64,000 bases of DNA, taken from contig NC_062242.1 in the NCBI RefSeq assembly GCF_905475465.1, forward strand, positions 4,925,501 to 4,989,500. The letters are read 5' to 3'. Positions 47,653 through 61,554 of the stretch are shown here, in pieces. A program made the position numbers and the translations under genes. The notes under the pieces are model-generated. The model saw nothing but the letters and a program-made list of their open reading frames with translations, did not search any database and was not told the origin of the DNA. The stretch comes from Pieris napi. Taxonomy: Eukaryota > Arthropoda > Insecta > Lepidoptera > Pieridae. Numbering within the stretch: the first letter of the stretch is position 1; each line of letters starts with the position of its first letter.

Positions 47653-48573
47653 GTATATAAATATATATAAATATATATATATACTTTATAAAATATGTAA
47701 AAATATTAATTTTAAAACGTATATAATTAGTCCAGTCTACTGACAAATTATATCTAATAAGTTTTTAAATAAAGCATCGTGAAGATTTTTATAATAAGGC
47801 CGGTCATTGCGGTTTTTCTATCCAATCCCCAATGCCACAAGTCAACTGCATTTCTTAATTGCCCTTGTTTTTCTATCTCCTCGGACACTGCATTGTACTC
47901 GTATTTCTGAGATAAACCATGTGTGCACTTATAATTAACAATTACTTTGATACAGTGTACCGCTTACGAAGATCTTTAGCTTTAATAAAAGCTAAATTTA
48001 ATTCATACTTATTTGTTGATATAATTCTACTACTACATCTACTTACGACATTCGAACCTAGGTTCATAATATATTCTAAAATCTAAAGTTTACATACTTT
48101 CCATGGTCCCTTATATTTAGTTTTTTAATTTCCTACAACTACAGACAGGGCACATTCCTAAAAGTTTTGTATTATTAGAAATAAGTGTTGAAAATAGATA
48201 AAGTTCTATGAATGCCACATAAAGACGATATAAGTTAGAAATTAAATCAACTGTAAACTGATTCAACATACATTTTGCAGTCAGAAGCAGTTATGTTTGT
48301 AGAAGCGACGTGTGCATACTCTAAATGCTGATGTAATATTCATGATTATGTCCCTGGTCCCGAATTCAAACTTTATACGCCAAGTGCTCGTTATATCTTG
48401 TCTTTAAATAATTGATTTCCCCTCGAGATGTAAGATTCACGATGTTTATGTGTACGCTGTATGTCTCTTTGATTATTCATATCGGAAATCTTTTCGGATA
48501 ACTGACAAAATATAGTATTTTTTTAATCAAAATCTAAAAACAGAGATTACATTTGTTATAAGCCTTATTAATT
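47653..48573. other. intergenic, nothing recognised
   Basis: Starts with a TATATAAATA-rich run next to the inverted repeat end, then ordinary AT-rich DNA. Confidence 0.4.
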
Positions 48574-48735
48574 ATGAGCAATGTTAGCCTAGTGGCTTCA
48601 GCGTGCGACTCATCCCTGATTCGAAGCCCGGTTTCACCAATGCAATTTCTGTCCATGTGCTCATTAAACACTCACTCGGTGAAAGAAAACATAGTGCGGA
48701 AACCGGCACGACATAGACCCAAAAAGTACTTGAAT
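48574..48735 (+). mobile_element. tRNA-derived SINE
   Basis: A box TAGCCTAGTGG (48583-48593), CTTCAGCGTGCGACTC, B box GATTCGAAGCC (48618-48628), then CACCAATGCA, CTCGGTGAAAGAAAACAT, GGAAACCGGC and TAGACCCAAAAAGT. These are the landmarks of a widespread lepidopteran tRNA-derived SINE. The short frame at 48574-48867 reads through it and is not a gene. Confidence 0.78.
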
Positions 48736-48949
48736 AAGAAAAAACATAGGATCCCACACACTGTTTTATTGTGTTTTTTTTATTTTTTTTATTCCTCTAT
48801 TTTATTCTCTAAATATGTGAGGAACTTGTACATACTAACTTTTTTTACTATAGTAGTTTTATTCTAGGAGTACATTGTCTTCACATATAATTATTTAACT
48901 AATGTATACAAAATATTGTAAACCTATTTGAAAAGAGTAAGTGTGGATT

Positions 48950-49095
48950 TTCTTGCCCATTCTTCTCCACACGAAACTACCTTTTGGAAGGGGCAACTAG
49001 AATCATTTTTATATTTTATTTGACGTTCAAAAGTGCTATTTTAGGTGGTCTAACTGAAATAAATGATTTGACTTGACTTGACTTGAATTGATTTT
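48950..49095 (+). mobile_element. 3' UTR remnant of a non-LTR retrotransposon
   Basis: Ends GAAATAAATGATT followed by repeats of TGACT (TTGACTTGACTTGACTTGAA). This resembles the tail of the LINE at 21718, as do TTCTTGCCCATTCTTCTCC and TTCAAAAGTGCTATTTTAGG. No coding part remains. Confidence 0.6.
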
Positions 49096-49099
49096 ATAT

Positions 49100-50465
49100 A
49101 ATGTGACCTAAAAAGGTTGTAGCGCCACTGGGATTTTCTATATTATATACTATAATGCCCCGAAAATACCCAAACGAACCGACACATTTCTGCATTCTGT
49201 GCATTGGTGTCTTTCGGCCTAAAGGTAAGACACGTGCACGTCTAATCGCGCGCTATCATTACCGAAACAGTTATTATGATATAATTTCCACGGATAGTTA
49301 AGTTTCAATATTAGATATATAATAAAATAGCGTATATATACCTATATTAAAGAATAACAAAACGTTATTTCAACTTTAAAATGTCAGTTGAGAAAGTCCA
49401 TTCAACAACGGCGCATTAGATAAAAAGTTATACTCAGCCGGATAATGATCCAACATCAAATGAAACTGACGGAGAGCAGACGGAGCTTGCGTGATATTTC
49501 CTCTGTTGTAATTATACGGGAAAACTACATTGAAAGTGTTTTAAATTATACAAAACAAAGATATTCACTGCATGTACGTATTTTAAAATTGTAATGTATA
49601 ATTGTATTGACAGTTCTATCAAACCTTTTTATAAGTTTTGACTTTAAAGTTAGTCAACATGCTTTGGCCAATTTTAGTGTTAGTATTATTTATGTATCGA
49701 CAAACTGCGCATTTAAAAAAAACCGTTCAGTTTTTTTAATTTAATTTATAATTCTAAACATGTCTATAAAGCAAGCAAGATTATCAAACTCATATTTTTT
49801 ATACAATATACAAAATTGTGTAAGTATACAACCGAATTTGCGAAGCAATACCTTCTTGCATGGTTTAACAATGAGTCTTGCGTGACTTTATTTAATGATC
49901 CACAAAATAAGGTTACTAAAACAGGTTAGATACATAAGTTATATAGTATATACTCTTTGACTATCTTTTAGAACTTATCCCCTGAAATTGTTCGCATTTT
50001 CATGCATTTATCACAGCCGTTGACAGTAAGCTAAAGATTTTTGGTGAGTGGGTAAGGTCCTATAACTAAAACTTATTATGATGATCCCAAAAAGTGAATA
50101 CAAGCGTAAAGACAATCATATGTTTTGATTATGTATAGACTGAATTGGTAATATGAAAAAGGGGAAAATATCACTGACGTCGAAGATAATAATCAATAAA
50201 TACCTATATAAGAAGATATATTATAAGTAACTATGCCATTATTACACCATATTATCAACTAATAACTATGTTTACCTTGACCCAGTTTGTTTTTCACATA
50301 TGTATTATGTAATTTATGTTAATATCGACCTACACGTTACTGAAGATGAATGAAATTTACTAGTAGATACTACGATCTTTTTTAATATGCAAATATTTTT
50401 TTTATTTTAATGAGTCTATATACTTGAGGACCAATGCATATTGTTTTGTTTGTAAAGCACTTTTT
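49100..50465. other. intergenic, nothing recognised
   Basis: AT-rich sequence without supported features. Confidence 0.4.
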
Positions 50466-50591
50466 GCCGCCACCACGACTATGTGGTACCAGCTGTCCGT
50501 CGAGGTTTTTCCGGACCAATTCGACTTACACTCCTTTAGGAAAAGAGCGTACTAATTCTTAAAAGTGTCCATGAGCAGCGGAACTACTTAA
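50466..50591 (+). pseudogene. LINE reverse-transcriptase C-terminal remnant
   Basis: The frame reads TTMWYQLSVEVFPDQFDLHS, FRKRAY, a stop, then FLKVSMSSGTT. This resembles the conserved end of lepidopteran LINE ORF2 proteins (LWNxLPxxVFPxxYDLxxFKxRxYRFL). The in-frame stop and missing upstream domains mark it as dead. GATCCTCCTGCCCATCG after it is a common 3' flank of that LINE group. Confidence 0.55.
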
Positions 50592-50619
50592 TAAGGTGAT
50601 CCTCCTGCCCATCGTTACA

Positions 50620-51990
50620 TTAAAAAAATAGAATTGTTTTATTAAAACGCAATATTATTTTCATTGAATTCATATATAACCCGTCAGTTCCGCATAAATA
50701 AACGAAATCAGTTCATTTTGGCTTCTTATTCATAGGGTTATTAGTTATTTCATAATGAAAAATATACTTTGATTTGGAATCCGTATAGGAGATGTGATGA
50801 TTTAACTCTGGCATTGTTTACCTTCACATTAGCATCTATGTCAAGCTCGGTTGAATGAAATTACAAAAGCGACGGGCGTGGAGGTTAAGGCGCCTACGCA
50901 ATGTTCGCTCGACTAAAACAAGAGATTCTTTAGCTATTTTAATATCGTTTTTGTCTATTTCAGAAAATTACGAAGATTTTATTTATACAAAGCTTTGAGC
51001 TTTCATTTATACAATTTTTCCTAAGCAATTTAGTATCAAATTCAAATGTGATAAAAATTCTATAAATCTTATTTTAGAGTTAGCACGCTTATAAATAAGA
51101 CCGAATAAGGTAGTGAGGAAAGGTTTTTTTTTATCTTAAAAAAGCCCAATGTTAAAATATTTGGTGCAAAATGTTAAATAACGGTTCAACTATACTAAAC
51201 TAAATACGAAACTTCTGATATAAAATGTAACTTTAAAATAGACACTACCCAGATATACATTTTTACCGTACATTAATGATTTCACTAGTTGTTAGTTACA
51301 TTGTAAATAAAGAAATCAAAAGTCCGAGAGCGGTCAAACTTTAATTAATATTTATAATATAGCGCTTAAATATTATTTTGAATGTTAAGTTTTTATTTTT
51401 TTTTTTTTACTTTGGTAACTTTATAGATAAAATAATTAGACGCAAAGCTTAATTAATAGCTCAACGTTAGAATGGAATAGGCGCCCATCACGTCTCAGAC
51501 CGGTCCCAGGTCAACGAACCTAGAGCCTAGCTCGCCATGCTGTCTTTGGTTTCGTTTAATTTCAAGTTTCAGCTGATACAGTTATGAATAATATTCACAT
51601 CCTAGAAAAAACTATGCTTAAATAAGCAGTGCTTTCTGTCAACGTCTGTATTCTATAAACACTTAATCAATTGAAACGTGGACGGACTATCATTTCGTAA
51701 ACGTAAACGTACTTACTTTTTTATACTTTACTTATTTTATATGTATATATTATATTACTTATTATATATGCAATGTGAATTATATATTTTTATATGTATT
51801 CATAATCATCACCTCAATATCACCACAAGACTATTAAAAATACTATGATTTATTATTATTACTTAGCTACTTTGGCCATATTGCCAGAAAATAACCGGAT
51901 AGTCACGACAAAACTGGTAATGGTAGGGAGTGATATGATGGCAGAAGTCGGGGTCGATCGCATACCCGTTGGTCTGACCAAATTAAGACA
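50620..51990. other. intergenic, nothing recognised
   Basis: AT-rich sequence without supported features. Confidence 0.4.
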
Positions 51991-51993
51991 ATT

Positions 51994-52116
51994 ATGAGTC
52001 TCAATGCCCTGAGACAAGCGGAGGGTAGAGCAGTGTGGAGGCAGCAAGTCGATGTACTGGTTAGGGCTTTCCAAGACAGGCACGACCGTCAGTATTGAAG
52101 ACTAAGAAGAAGAAGG
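51994..52116 (+). pseudogene. possible LINE ORF2 end with (GAA)n tail
   Basis: A frame of 34 codons (NALRQAEGRAVWRQQVDVLV, FQDRHDRQY, stop) is followed by GACTAAGAAGAAGAAGG. A basic end of the form xDRxxWRxxV and a short AAG/GAA tail are typical of some insect non-LTR elements. The upstream frame is broken. Confidence 0.35.
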
Positions 52117-52119
52117 AAT

Positions 52120-53621
52120 TGTTTTAATATATTTATCACATCCAGCAGTTCATTATTTATATTTTTAACACGAAGGCTTCGAGTATTCAGTGACTTAGTT
52201 TAAAATGTATAATTTAGTTTGTATATGTAACTGTAACATTGAATAAAAACTAAAGAGCATTTATTTTTGTAAAATTTTAATGTTCAACGAACATTGTAAA
52301 TAAACAAAAAGTAACCAGCTGCGGAAAGCACTGACGCTTGTCAATGCAGACATTTAACTGCACCTGTTACAACTGGGTATTTTAACAAGCAATACAGTTA
52401 TGTCTAACCGAGTTATTTAACAAAAATCTATTTTTTAGATGAGAGCGTGTATGTAATAGCAATTTTATTGCAATAGAAACAAAATAATTAAATGAATTAT
52501 GATTACAAATCAAATTTTTCTATTTTTTTAAATACCAATTTTACATGTTACATACATTATAAAAGAAACTGAATATAAGTAATTGGCGAATAAACAAACC
52601 CGGGCTGGGCTTTCCGCGCCGGCATTTCAGAGTTGGTAAGTAAAGAAAAATGATGGCCTATAAATACAATCAAAACCGTAAACCTTCAAATGTTTCAGTG
52701 TCCCATTGCTGGTTCCCTTTATACACCACAGTGTATGGTAGCCAAAAAATAACCGCATAATTCTCCGTCCGTAGTAAATTTAACTTAAGCTGAATCCTCT
52801 TTCGAGTCAATGTAAACACCGTTTTATTCTGATACTATGGTTAGTCGTGGAAAGGAATTTAACTACTTTAAAATAAGGAAATAAAATATATTTTTTATTC
52901 AAACTTTACTACTTCGTTCCATTTACTAAAGAAATATTTTTATTAACTATAAATACATAATTACTGCTTTACAAACTCTGTCTGAAATAGTTAAGTATTA
53001 TAACAAGTACGGTACTATTTTATTGCTGTTAAACTGTTTAAAAATAGGCTATGGTAGATTCTTCTACGAATAAAAAGCTAAGGTAATCCTTGCAAAGAGA
53101 AACGACATCGCAGCGAAAACATCAGAAGCTTAAACCGTCAAACAATTTATCTGATTGGCTTTCTCGACAAAACTAGTAACGGAATAAACAAAAGCAAATT
53201 CTTTGCAAGAGCCCTTACTGTGAGTTGACAACGAATAAATTATCGCAGTCTTCGAAACCTGGAAACTCGTAATAAATAAATAAAATTGAATGTTATAAAA
53301 TAATGTTATTTATGTTATAGTTTAGTTAAATTGTTAGTTCGTTATATAATTAAAAGGCATAGTAATTTCGTCTTGCTCAATAAATAGTTAATAAGGTTTA
53401 TTTGTTTAATTATTACACAAAATACTTAAAAAAAATTCTAGTAACGTGACAGTTTATTCAAAGTTCATAGTATTGTCTTTTATTGACATAACTTTTACAC
53501 ATTTACAGGAAATTTTATAAATAAAATCTCAAGATCCGCGAAAATAGAGGACACCGTGAGCCATTTCTGCCAAAACCCACAAAAAGATGGAATCTTTTAG
53601 TCGATACCAACTCCGGGGAAA
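52120..53621. other. intergenic, nothing recognised
   Basis: AT-rich sequence without supported features. Confidence 0.4.
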
Positions 53622-53812
53622 TAAAATCAGATAATACAACTTTTTCTACATCTGTGATACTTTTTGACATTCAACACCTTTTGTCTTCAGTCACCGTGAC
53701 CATGCACGCCGCGCTGTAAAGCACGCGAACGTCGGTTAAATTAAAAATTAACATAATTGTAAATTTATAATACATAAATACATAACTTCAATCCGTTAAA
53801 AATTGTCTCCTT
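53622..53812 (+). repeat. dispersed repeat, copy B
   Basis: Partner of 36037-36218 with the same order of conserved blocks. It differs by small indels, including an extra GCCGC before GCTGTAAAGCACGCG. Same orientation, 17.6 kb apart. Confidence 0.7.
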
Positions 53813-54704
53813 TATTCAAAGTTCACTTATACTGGCGTACACATTATTTTTCTCCAAGACCATAAAGCTAGTTTTGGAATGTAGTCGAAGCAAAAAATTA
53901 ATCTAGATGCAGGATGCCACCATCATAAAGGCATCTGTCGTTTTTGCACGACAGTGCATCCTGATAAGCCGTGAGATTTTCTATGCAGTTTTTAATTTTA
54001 ATAAATGAAACATTTGTTGTTGTTAAAACACTGTTAGTATATATATATATATAATATGTACATAATAAGATAATTGTTATTTCCCATCCGTATAAAGGTA
54101 CTAAAATCATCGGCTATTTATCATCGCGTATAAAAAAAGACTGACACTTCGCTGAATAAATTCTGTGATACGTGAAGACTAAATTGCCAACATAACATCA
54201 ACGATAAATCACTCAGCCAAAGAACCAATCTATTTTACGGTTTAATCAGAGCTTGCCCTATCTAAACAGTTTTTACAATGGCACGACTGCAAAGAGATAT
54301 TATCGTCATTCAAATACCGCCGTGTATGGCGCTTCGCTGATTAAAAAATTAAAACGATCCGGGATTATATGCAAAACAGTTTTATTCCTACATTATTCCG
54401 CTGTTTAATCGTACTGCGAAGTTATCATTGTGCTATGCGTTTAACATGTTTTACGGTGTATTTGCATCATCGATTATGAAATCGTGCCCATTATTGTGTT
54501 AGTATAAGAAACAATGTGTTGTTAAGAATATTTTTTACCATACCATGCTGTAAATACTATAATTAAGTTACGAAGTATAAAAACTTGGGGGAAATGAAAA
54601 ATTTCTTTTAGATAAATAGAAATTGCTTACTATATGTTGTTGAAATGATTGTTAAGTCTTACGTCTGTAGAACTAGTGGAGCTACAACCTTATAGGTGAT
54701 CATT

Positions 54705-54861
54705 ATTTTTCTTAACGTACAAGTAGATGATCAGTCGTCTGTGCCTGACTAACGCCGTCTTCCTTTACCGTATGAGAGAGAGTAAAATGCGCACATAGAT
54801 AGCTCATTGGTGAACAGCCGTGGATCGAACCGACGACCTCAGTGAGAGTCGCAAGTTGAAG
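54705..54861 (-). mobile_element. tRNA-derived SINE, minus strand, head-truncated
   Basis: On the minus strand: CTTGCGACTCTCACTGAGGT, B box GGTTCGATCC (near 54822-54832), TTCACCAATG, ATGTGCGCATTTTAC, ACGGTAAAGGAAGAC and GTCAGGCACAGACGACTGAT. It is the best-preserved 3' half of the three SINE copies. The A-box end is missing. Confidence 0.75.
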
Positions 54862-55793
54862 TTATTCAAATTTATTTGAAGAGAGGCCATACCGATGCCG
54901 AGTAAAAGCAAAATCTCTAAGCTATTGGTGAATGTCGTAGGATTTTAGCTTAACTCTTCGTTTAGATACGAATCTGGATTCTACAGAATTTAATTTAAAA
55001 ATTAATATAGCGTCAAAGGTGAGCCTAGCATAGAAGAAGGCTTACGGGTTAAAATTACATTCCATTTAAAGTGCAGGCGGCCATATAAGCCACGACAGAA
55101 AATGTTCCTACAATATACTTAATTTGCACGACGGCAGATGTTTAGTCTTCCATACGCCGAATTCTAATACATTTATTTAGGAAAATGAACTCTCAAGCCT
55201 GCGCGAAATTAATTTAGCCATAACTGTATGACTAAATTAATTGATAGGCTGATTGGCTGATTAGTACTTGCCTAAAAAGACAAATAAGATTTGTTCTAAT
55301 TTCCCATTACCATTATTTAAAAGCAGAACAACTGTTCTTAACTAATAGGTGTTAACATTGCCATAACTGTATCAACCTGTTTTCGAGGAGTCAAAATACC
55401 CATAAGAGGCTGTTTTAATCAACAATTTTTAAAATTAAATAATAAACATTAAGTCGAATATTATGTAAATGGATGATTAATAAGTTTTATTGATATGTAC
55501 CTAATTACAAAATATGAAATGTCAAAATAATGATAGCTTAGCTGGGTGATGTAACTGTTCCGTGCAATAATAAGAAAAAAATTAGCTTTCTAACCTCGTC
55601 CGCTTTTCTTGCAGAGTCTAATGATCGGATTAGAGCCGGCGACCTACTTGATTATATTAACTATACGTTATACAACATAAGTGGCTTGCTATGTAGAGAG
55701 AGATTTTATTAGTATCTATAACAATCGTGTAGTAATGAAAAACATTAATATTGAATTAATGTTATAATAATGAATTGTCTGATGCGATCCTTC

Positions 55794-55836
55794 TATATTT
55801 AAACATTGAACTTCCCGCGTTCAATGTTTAAATATA
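55794..55836. repeat. perfect hairpin, 18 bp arms, 7 nt loop
   Basis: TATATTTAAACATTGAAC at 55794-55811, loop TTCCCGC, and the exact complement at 55819-55836. Confidence 0.85.
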
Positions 55837-55876
55837 TAAGGAAAAAGGAAAGGAAAAGCATAATGATTTATTTCTT

Positions 55877-56430
55877 ACTAGCTGACCTGGCTAACTTCGT
55901 TCCGCCCTACAACCTTATAATATCGTGGTTACTTTAATTTAACTTATTTTAGGATTTCATTAATGTTAAGTATTACATTAATACAACTCTTTTGCAAATA
56001 CAGAAATGTTTTATTGCTTGCCATTGCGAAAGAAGAATGGCAGTTACATTAGGCATCTTCTCTCTAGCGTCAATATGGCGATACTGCATGTTAAGCACTT
56101 TCTGATATCCAACATCTTTTGATCAGGATCAAAGCATGGTTATGCATCTCCTCATTCACCTCAAGATCGGAATTTCTTGAACTGACACGAATTCGACGTA
56201 AAATGATGCGTAGTTTTGTCAACAGATGGCACCATATGGTTTTTGCATTCGTAAAATTAATTAATTAATGTATTGCTATTCGATAACTTATCCGATATTT
56301 TATTGCTTATTCTGCTATTCGGGACGGAAGCAAATCCAACAAATCAAAAACAATGGCAATCGGTCCAGCCGTTCTCGAGTTATAAGTGTTGTAACAAACA
56401 CGACTTTCTTTTATATATATAGATATAATC
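55877..56430 (+). repeat. dispersed repeat of the ACTAGCTGACC type, second family
   Basis: Begins ACTAGCTGACCTGGCTAACT and ends with CGGTCCAGCCGTTCTCGAGT, AACAAACACGACTTTC and TTTTATATATATAGAT. The start and the overall layout match the copy at 40643, but the bodies differ. Non-coding; class unsettled. Confidence 0.55.
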
Positions 56431-56439
56431 TATATAGTT

Positions 56440-59400
56440 CAAACGTCATATAATTTGAACGCACAACTTACTGGCAACTGCCTTATTTAAAAAATATTTT
56501 ACAGTTAAAATGGATAATGGAAACAATATGAAGTGAATACTGTAAACTATTGTATAGCTTCCCTTTGTTAAAATGCAATTGCTCTTTTATGATCGAACTA
56601 TAAAACCTATCAAAGTTGAAGTTATGTTAGTTCCATTACGCCATATTCTGAACCTGTCGAACTTTGCCCGTACATTCCGTTGCTCATGCAAAAGCTCTCT
56701 AGCAAATGGAGTGAGCAATATTAAGACCTGTACTTATGGAAAACTAAAATGAGAGAGTGGGTTGAATTTGAATAACATTCGAGAGAACTAAGTCCAAATT
56801 CCAAAGAATAATTATAATGATAATTCACTAAAGTATACAAACTTTTAGTAGATATAAGGCTCAACCCCAATGGCCTTAGTATTTATCGAAGTACAACATA
56901 TATATAACGTCGAATTGATTCAAAATCGATCAATAATCTGGCTTAAAATATATTATTTCTATTTTTCCCCAAAGTTTTACTGCCGCTGATAGTTCTGCTT
57001 ACATATAAATGCTACTAAAAAAACCTTGCTAGTCTAGAAATTGGCAATTAAAGTTTGCTTTGCTGAACTGAAAGGCAACTCAAAAGAAACTTATTACTAT
57101 AACCTTGTATAAACTACTTGCAGGAAAATTGAGTTACAGTTAGACTGGGTGTAATAATGCTCGCGCATCGGTAAGTTCGGAACGGCGAAGTAAGCAGTTA
57201 ATTAACCAAACTTGACGTGTACTTCAAACATAAAGATATGAGAAAACTTTTGACTCTGCATAACAGACTGCGTAACGAATCGAAATAGCTTTTTCTCCGA
57301 TATGGAAAAAAATATTATATTTACAGAGAATGCCAAAAGGACGTCGAATTTCAACGTCACGCACTCCATCAAGTAGAAATGTGAAATTGAAGCGCAGGTA
57401 TTTTGAAAGAATTATTATTACATTCGTGATTCTTCCATATACCATACTTTTATGTATCAAATAAACGCAAATTGTATTCATTTTATATAAAATGTATAAA
57501 ATCCAAACACTTGGATTGTACCGCATCGACATGTTATTAGTAGTTAAACACAATTTTACACTTAGAAAAGTTATAACGGTTAGTAAAAGATAGTGAGCAG
57601 ACTTAGTTATTTTGGATAAAACAATAGTTCTTCGTGCTGGAAGGTAAATATCAATTGTTAATAACAAAAATGTCAAAAAAAAAAACAAATAAATGTTTTA
57701 ATCGTTGATATCAGAACCGCACAATCAGAGTAATAACCGTAAATGTACTGCAAAAAATACTTTCAGCATGCTTTGCCTTATTACCATTGTCGACAAAGAT
57801 TTAGAAATACGTCATCAGGAGAAACAAAGTTCATTAGGAGCACAATTCCGCGAAAATAGTCTGAGAAATTTTTCGAAGAAATGTTTTCTTATTGAAAATT
57901 TTACACTTTCTTACTTATAAAGATATAATCAGAAATGTTTATTATATTATTGGGCTTACAGCTTTTTTTGGATCTTTTTATTTATTTTAATTATCTTTAG
58001 ATAACGCGAGTATACATTTAAATAAAAGAGCGACATTTACATTTTTAATTCTCTCAGCGAGAGCTGTAAAGCCCCCAAACGAAATAATGTAATAAATTTC
58101 TGTGTATATCCGTTAAACAAGTTTTATTTTGACTTCATTCCGTAGAACTTAACCATATATTATGCATTCTACGAGTATAGCATGTATTGTAAATGGTGAT
58201 TGTCCGTAAAAGAATCCGTAGAGAGACCGCTTTAATTATTTGATTCTAGTATTAATTAACTTTTCGAGAATAATTAAAAGCGTAACATGTTCCCCTAGGA
58301 ATAAAGAACGAAGGTTATTAATATTTATATGATCCAAGACCTAATTAAGACACACATTTTTGTAATGGAAAACGCCATTGCGTTGGTTAATAGTCCTATT
58401 TAAAAATATAAATAATAAAATCCACTGAAACATTTATTTACATTACCATAATTATTTATACTAATAAAACTTGGTATGGACATAAATCAATAACGTGCCC
58501 ATCTGGTGTTAATGTAATTACTATTTAATTAATCAAACGATATTAATAATTCTTGCTTGTGTTCGCGGTGTTTGTTTTCATACTAAATTATCTACATTTA
58601 AGCGACTGTCCTTAAGAGATGGACAATTTGAAGAAAAAAACCTTTTAGACGACGACGTTGCAGCAATTATCTAGTGTTCTTATAATTACATTCTTACATC
58701 ATGATAAAGTATAGTTGCAGCATGAGAACAGAAATGCATTGTGTAGGTTTTGCTCATTATTTTTCGTGAGATCTGTTCGACCTCTATCTGGACTACTTTG
58801 TGTAGTAGACTTATCAAATATTAAAACATCATAAAACGCCTCTTAATAAACGATAAACAGGATCAAGATTTGATGCCACTCGTAAAAATTGGTTGGCGCC
58901 AAAAATTGGTGGCGGTTGTATATGACAGCTCTATGTAAAACCTGCTTTATAAGTTTTTAATTTGACGCCTTTTTGACACATAAAATGTACGCCACAATAC
59001 ATAATTTTTAATGGCTGCTTATTTTAAAGGTTTTATAGAGGTTTGAATGTTGTGATAGTTAAATAATATTGAATTTTGCAAAGGCTTAAAATTCGAAATA
59101 CGTCTAGAGGAGTGTCGTCTTACGGCTATTTGCGATGGCTTATTGACAGCAAACAACGTTGTTAGCAAATACGTTCTCGCCGCCGGGCTCCAATGCAATG
59201 TCTTTATTCGACTAAACTCCGACAACCACATTGGTAAACATCAATATCGCGAAATTCTTCCATTTTATCTTCTAAGATAAAACTTTGTATTTATTTAAGT
59301 TAGAGATCTTTTCACTAAAGATTGAAATCTGTGGTTGAGGCGAAGTATTTTTGTGCTAAAGTAAAACTGGTATTCTATGATTGACAGACCGTTATTTAGA

Positions 59401-59680
59401 CAAAAAATAAATTTCGTTTCGTTAAGTTTAATAGAAATACCATACCTATCTAGGTGTGGTATAATTATATATTTTAACCTTTTTAAAATTATTAAATTAC
59501 GCGCGTCAAATTCAATTCAAATAAATAATTATGTTAAGAGGATGTCATATAATGTAACATGATGTTCATGAATGAGCAACGTGAACGAACACCGACAATG
59601 CTATAGAATTTATATTCACTATTATTATACAATAATAACATTCTGTTAAAATTTATCCTTGAAAACGATGTACATCATTT
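56440..59680. other. intergenic, nothing recognised
   Basis: Includes an uninterrupted 154-codon minus frame at 57224-57688. Its product is Ile/Tyr/Leu-rich, has no recognisable domain, and its start abuts a poly(A) run. Confidence 0.4.
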
Positions 59681-59684
59681 TATC

Positions 59685-59790
59685 ACGAAATTACGCGAAG
59701 ACAAGTGCTCAGACCGGGCATCGAACCGGCTTCGCAGCAGGTTTTGACCGCCTTGACCACTTCACATCCGTCAATTGAAATTATGTAACG
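59685..59790 (-). repeat. tRNA-like fragment (possible SINE head)
   Basis: On the minus strand AGTGGTCAAGGCGGTC resembles an A box and GGTTCGATGCC a B box, 30-odd nt apart. No cloverleaf closes and there is no sensible anticodon arm, so it is not a functional tRNA. Confidence 0.4.
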
Positions 59791-60509
59791 TACACTTGAA
59801 TCAACCGTGAAAATATTCTTAATAATAGCTGATAGTTGTTCATAATCAAAGACATCTGAAAGCATATTATTCTATGGTATTATTACTACAGAAAAAGACA
59901 TCGATTTACAAGATTACGACTGCCATGGCTGATAGATTATATGGTGTACAATAGTACGAATCTACGGACAGTGAATTTGAAATGTACATGAGAAAAAACG
60001 TGTGGAAAGTATTAGTTCCCATCACACGTTATGTATTTGATAATGAGAAGGGGAAAAACAAATTTCAAGGCAGATGAAGCTCGATCTATAGTGACGGTTT
60101 CGTACCTACAAACTCGTGGGGAAAAAGAAGTAGCTAGATACGTGATGAAAATAATATAATACACTAATATAGTACAACAGACTATAAACAGAACCTTTAA
60201 TTTTTACTCTGTGGTCGTGTTTCACTTGTTTTGTCATTATATACCCGATGTAGTTATAAAAGATTTAATTTAAACAAAAAATTAAAACTTGGCAAATGTT
60301 ATTAAAATGAATAGCAAGTAAATACTTCATTAATTAATCTTAGCCAGCCTTAATTATCTCGCGCCTTCGCGATATACATTCGTTAACAATTTTAATTTTC
60401 CATAATTAATTCACCCGTTACCACGTTAAATATCGGTCAACATGACGCTGGTAATTAAACAGTATTTTCACTTATAATACTTATATAATAAATATAATAG
60501 TATTCGGGG

Positions 60510-60740
60510 GATTATTTTTCCGACCCAAATGTCGGCCAATAGAATTGCACCATGAGACGAAATGTACAGTTAACAAATAAGAATTTCATAATGAATAAAA
60601 CAACTACTTAATACTTTTCTTGAAGCAACGACCAGAGAAAATTTTCACAAAAAATTATCAGTATAATACCATGTAGGTTGTACCACGTGACGTCGAATGG
60701 TGCAATTCTATTGGCCGATATTTGGGTCGGAAAAATAATC
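60510..60740. mobile_element. 231 bp MITE with 44 bp TIRs
   Basis: 60510-60553 and 60697-60740 are reverse complements with one mismatch (GATTATTTTTCCGACCCAAA to AATAGAATTGCACCAT). The centre has no coding capacity. The flanks share ATAGTA but no exact target duplication is visible. Confidence 0.75.
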
Positions 60741-61554
60741 ATAGTAATATTTGGGAATATTTCATAACTAACAGTTGAATTTCGACTGTGACCTATGTTC
60801 ATTTTTTTTTGTTGTTTTGTTAGATGCGGTATGAAAGAACACGAAGACTCTTCAGAAGACATGTCAACGCGAACATTGTACTGGTATAATAATAAAGATC
60901 GGCGTTATGTCAGAATTTCGTCACTATTATTTATTAAATACATATCTTAAATGTTACCATATCGCGTTTCAGAGCGGCCGTGGGAAGTTACAAAGAATGA
61001 AGGCATTTTTGTTTTCGCCGCATTTTTCCTAGGTTATAGATATGGTTAATCTTTCTTTGACCTCGTGTCATTATTTCGTTTCCTGTATTTCGTATCATTG
61101 AACACACCAGCGGGGAAAAATAAATACAAATGGGTAAACAAGTATGTGTTGTTGCTATCATAAAAAATGAACTGTTCTAAAATAAATTACTTTTACTATA
61201 AAAATTTATAGTTACCATAGAACAGTACATCTTAAGGGCAGTTACACTCTTAATTATTAAAATCTTTACAATTAAAGCAGGAAATATTAAAGTATTATTG
61301 TAGTGTAATAGGTAAGACATTTATTTATATCTATACAATTGTTTTTAACAAACATATGATCATAACCCATATTGTAACTAGTCTGGCCATAAATATACTG
61401 TTAAATACAACTTTTCTTTTTTTCAACTTTTTAATTATTTTGAATTTGGAACACGTATATTATTTTAAAAACTTTTTTCGATTTTGCGCCATTTCACATA
61501 TTTTTTCATGTTCATTATCAGATTACAATATGGAATGGGGTGTTAAATAGGATC

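Noticed and set aside
57224..57688. 154-codon minus open frame with hydrophobic stretches (chemoreceptor?)
   Set aside because: No receptor signature, no splice partners, and composition explained by AT-rich DNA.
59685..59790. tRNA gene on the minus strand
   Set aside because: A and B box-like words are present but no cloverleaf or aminoacyl stem closes.
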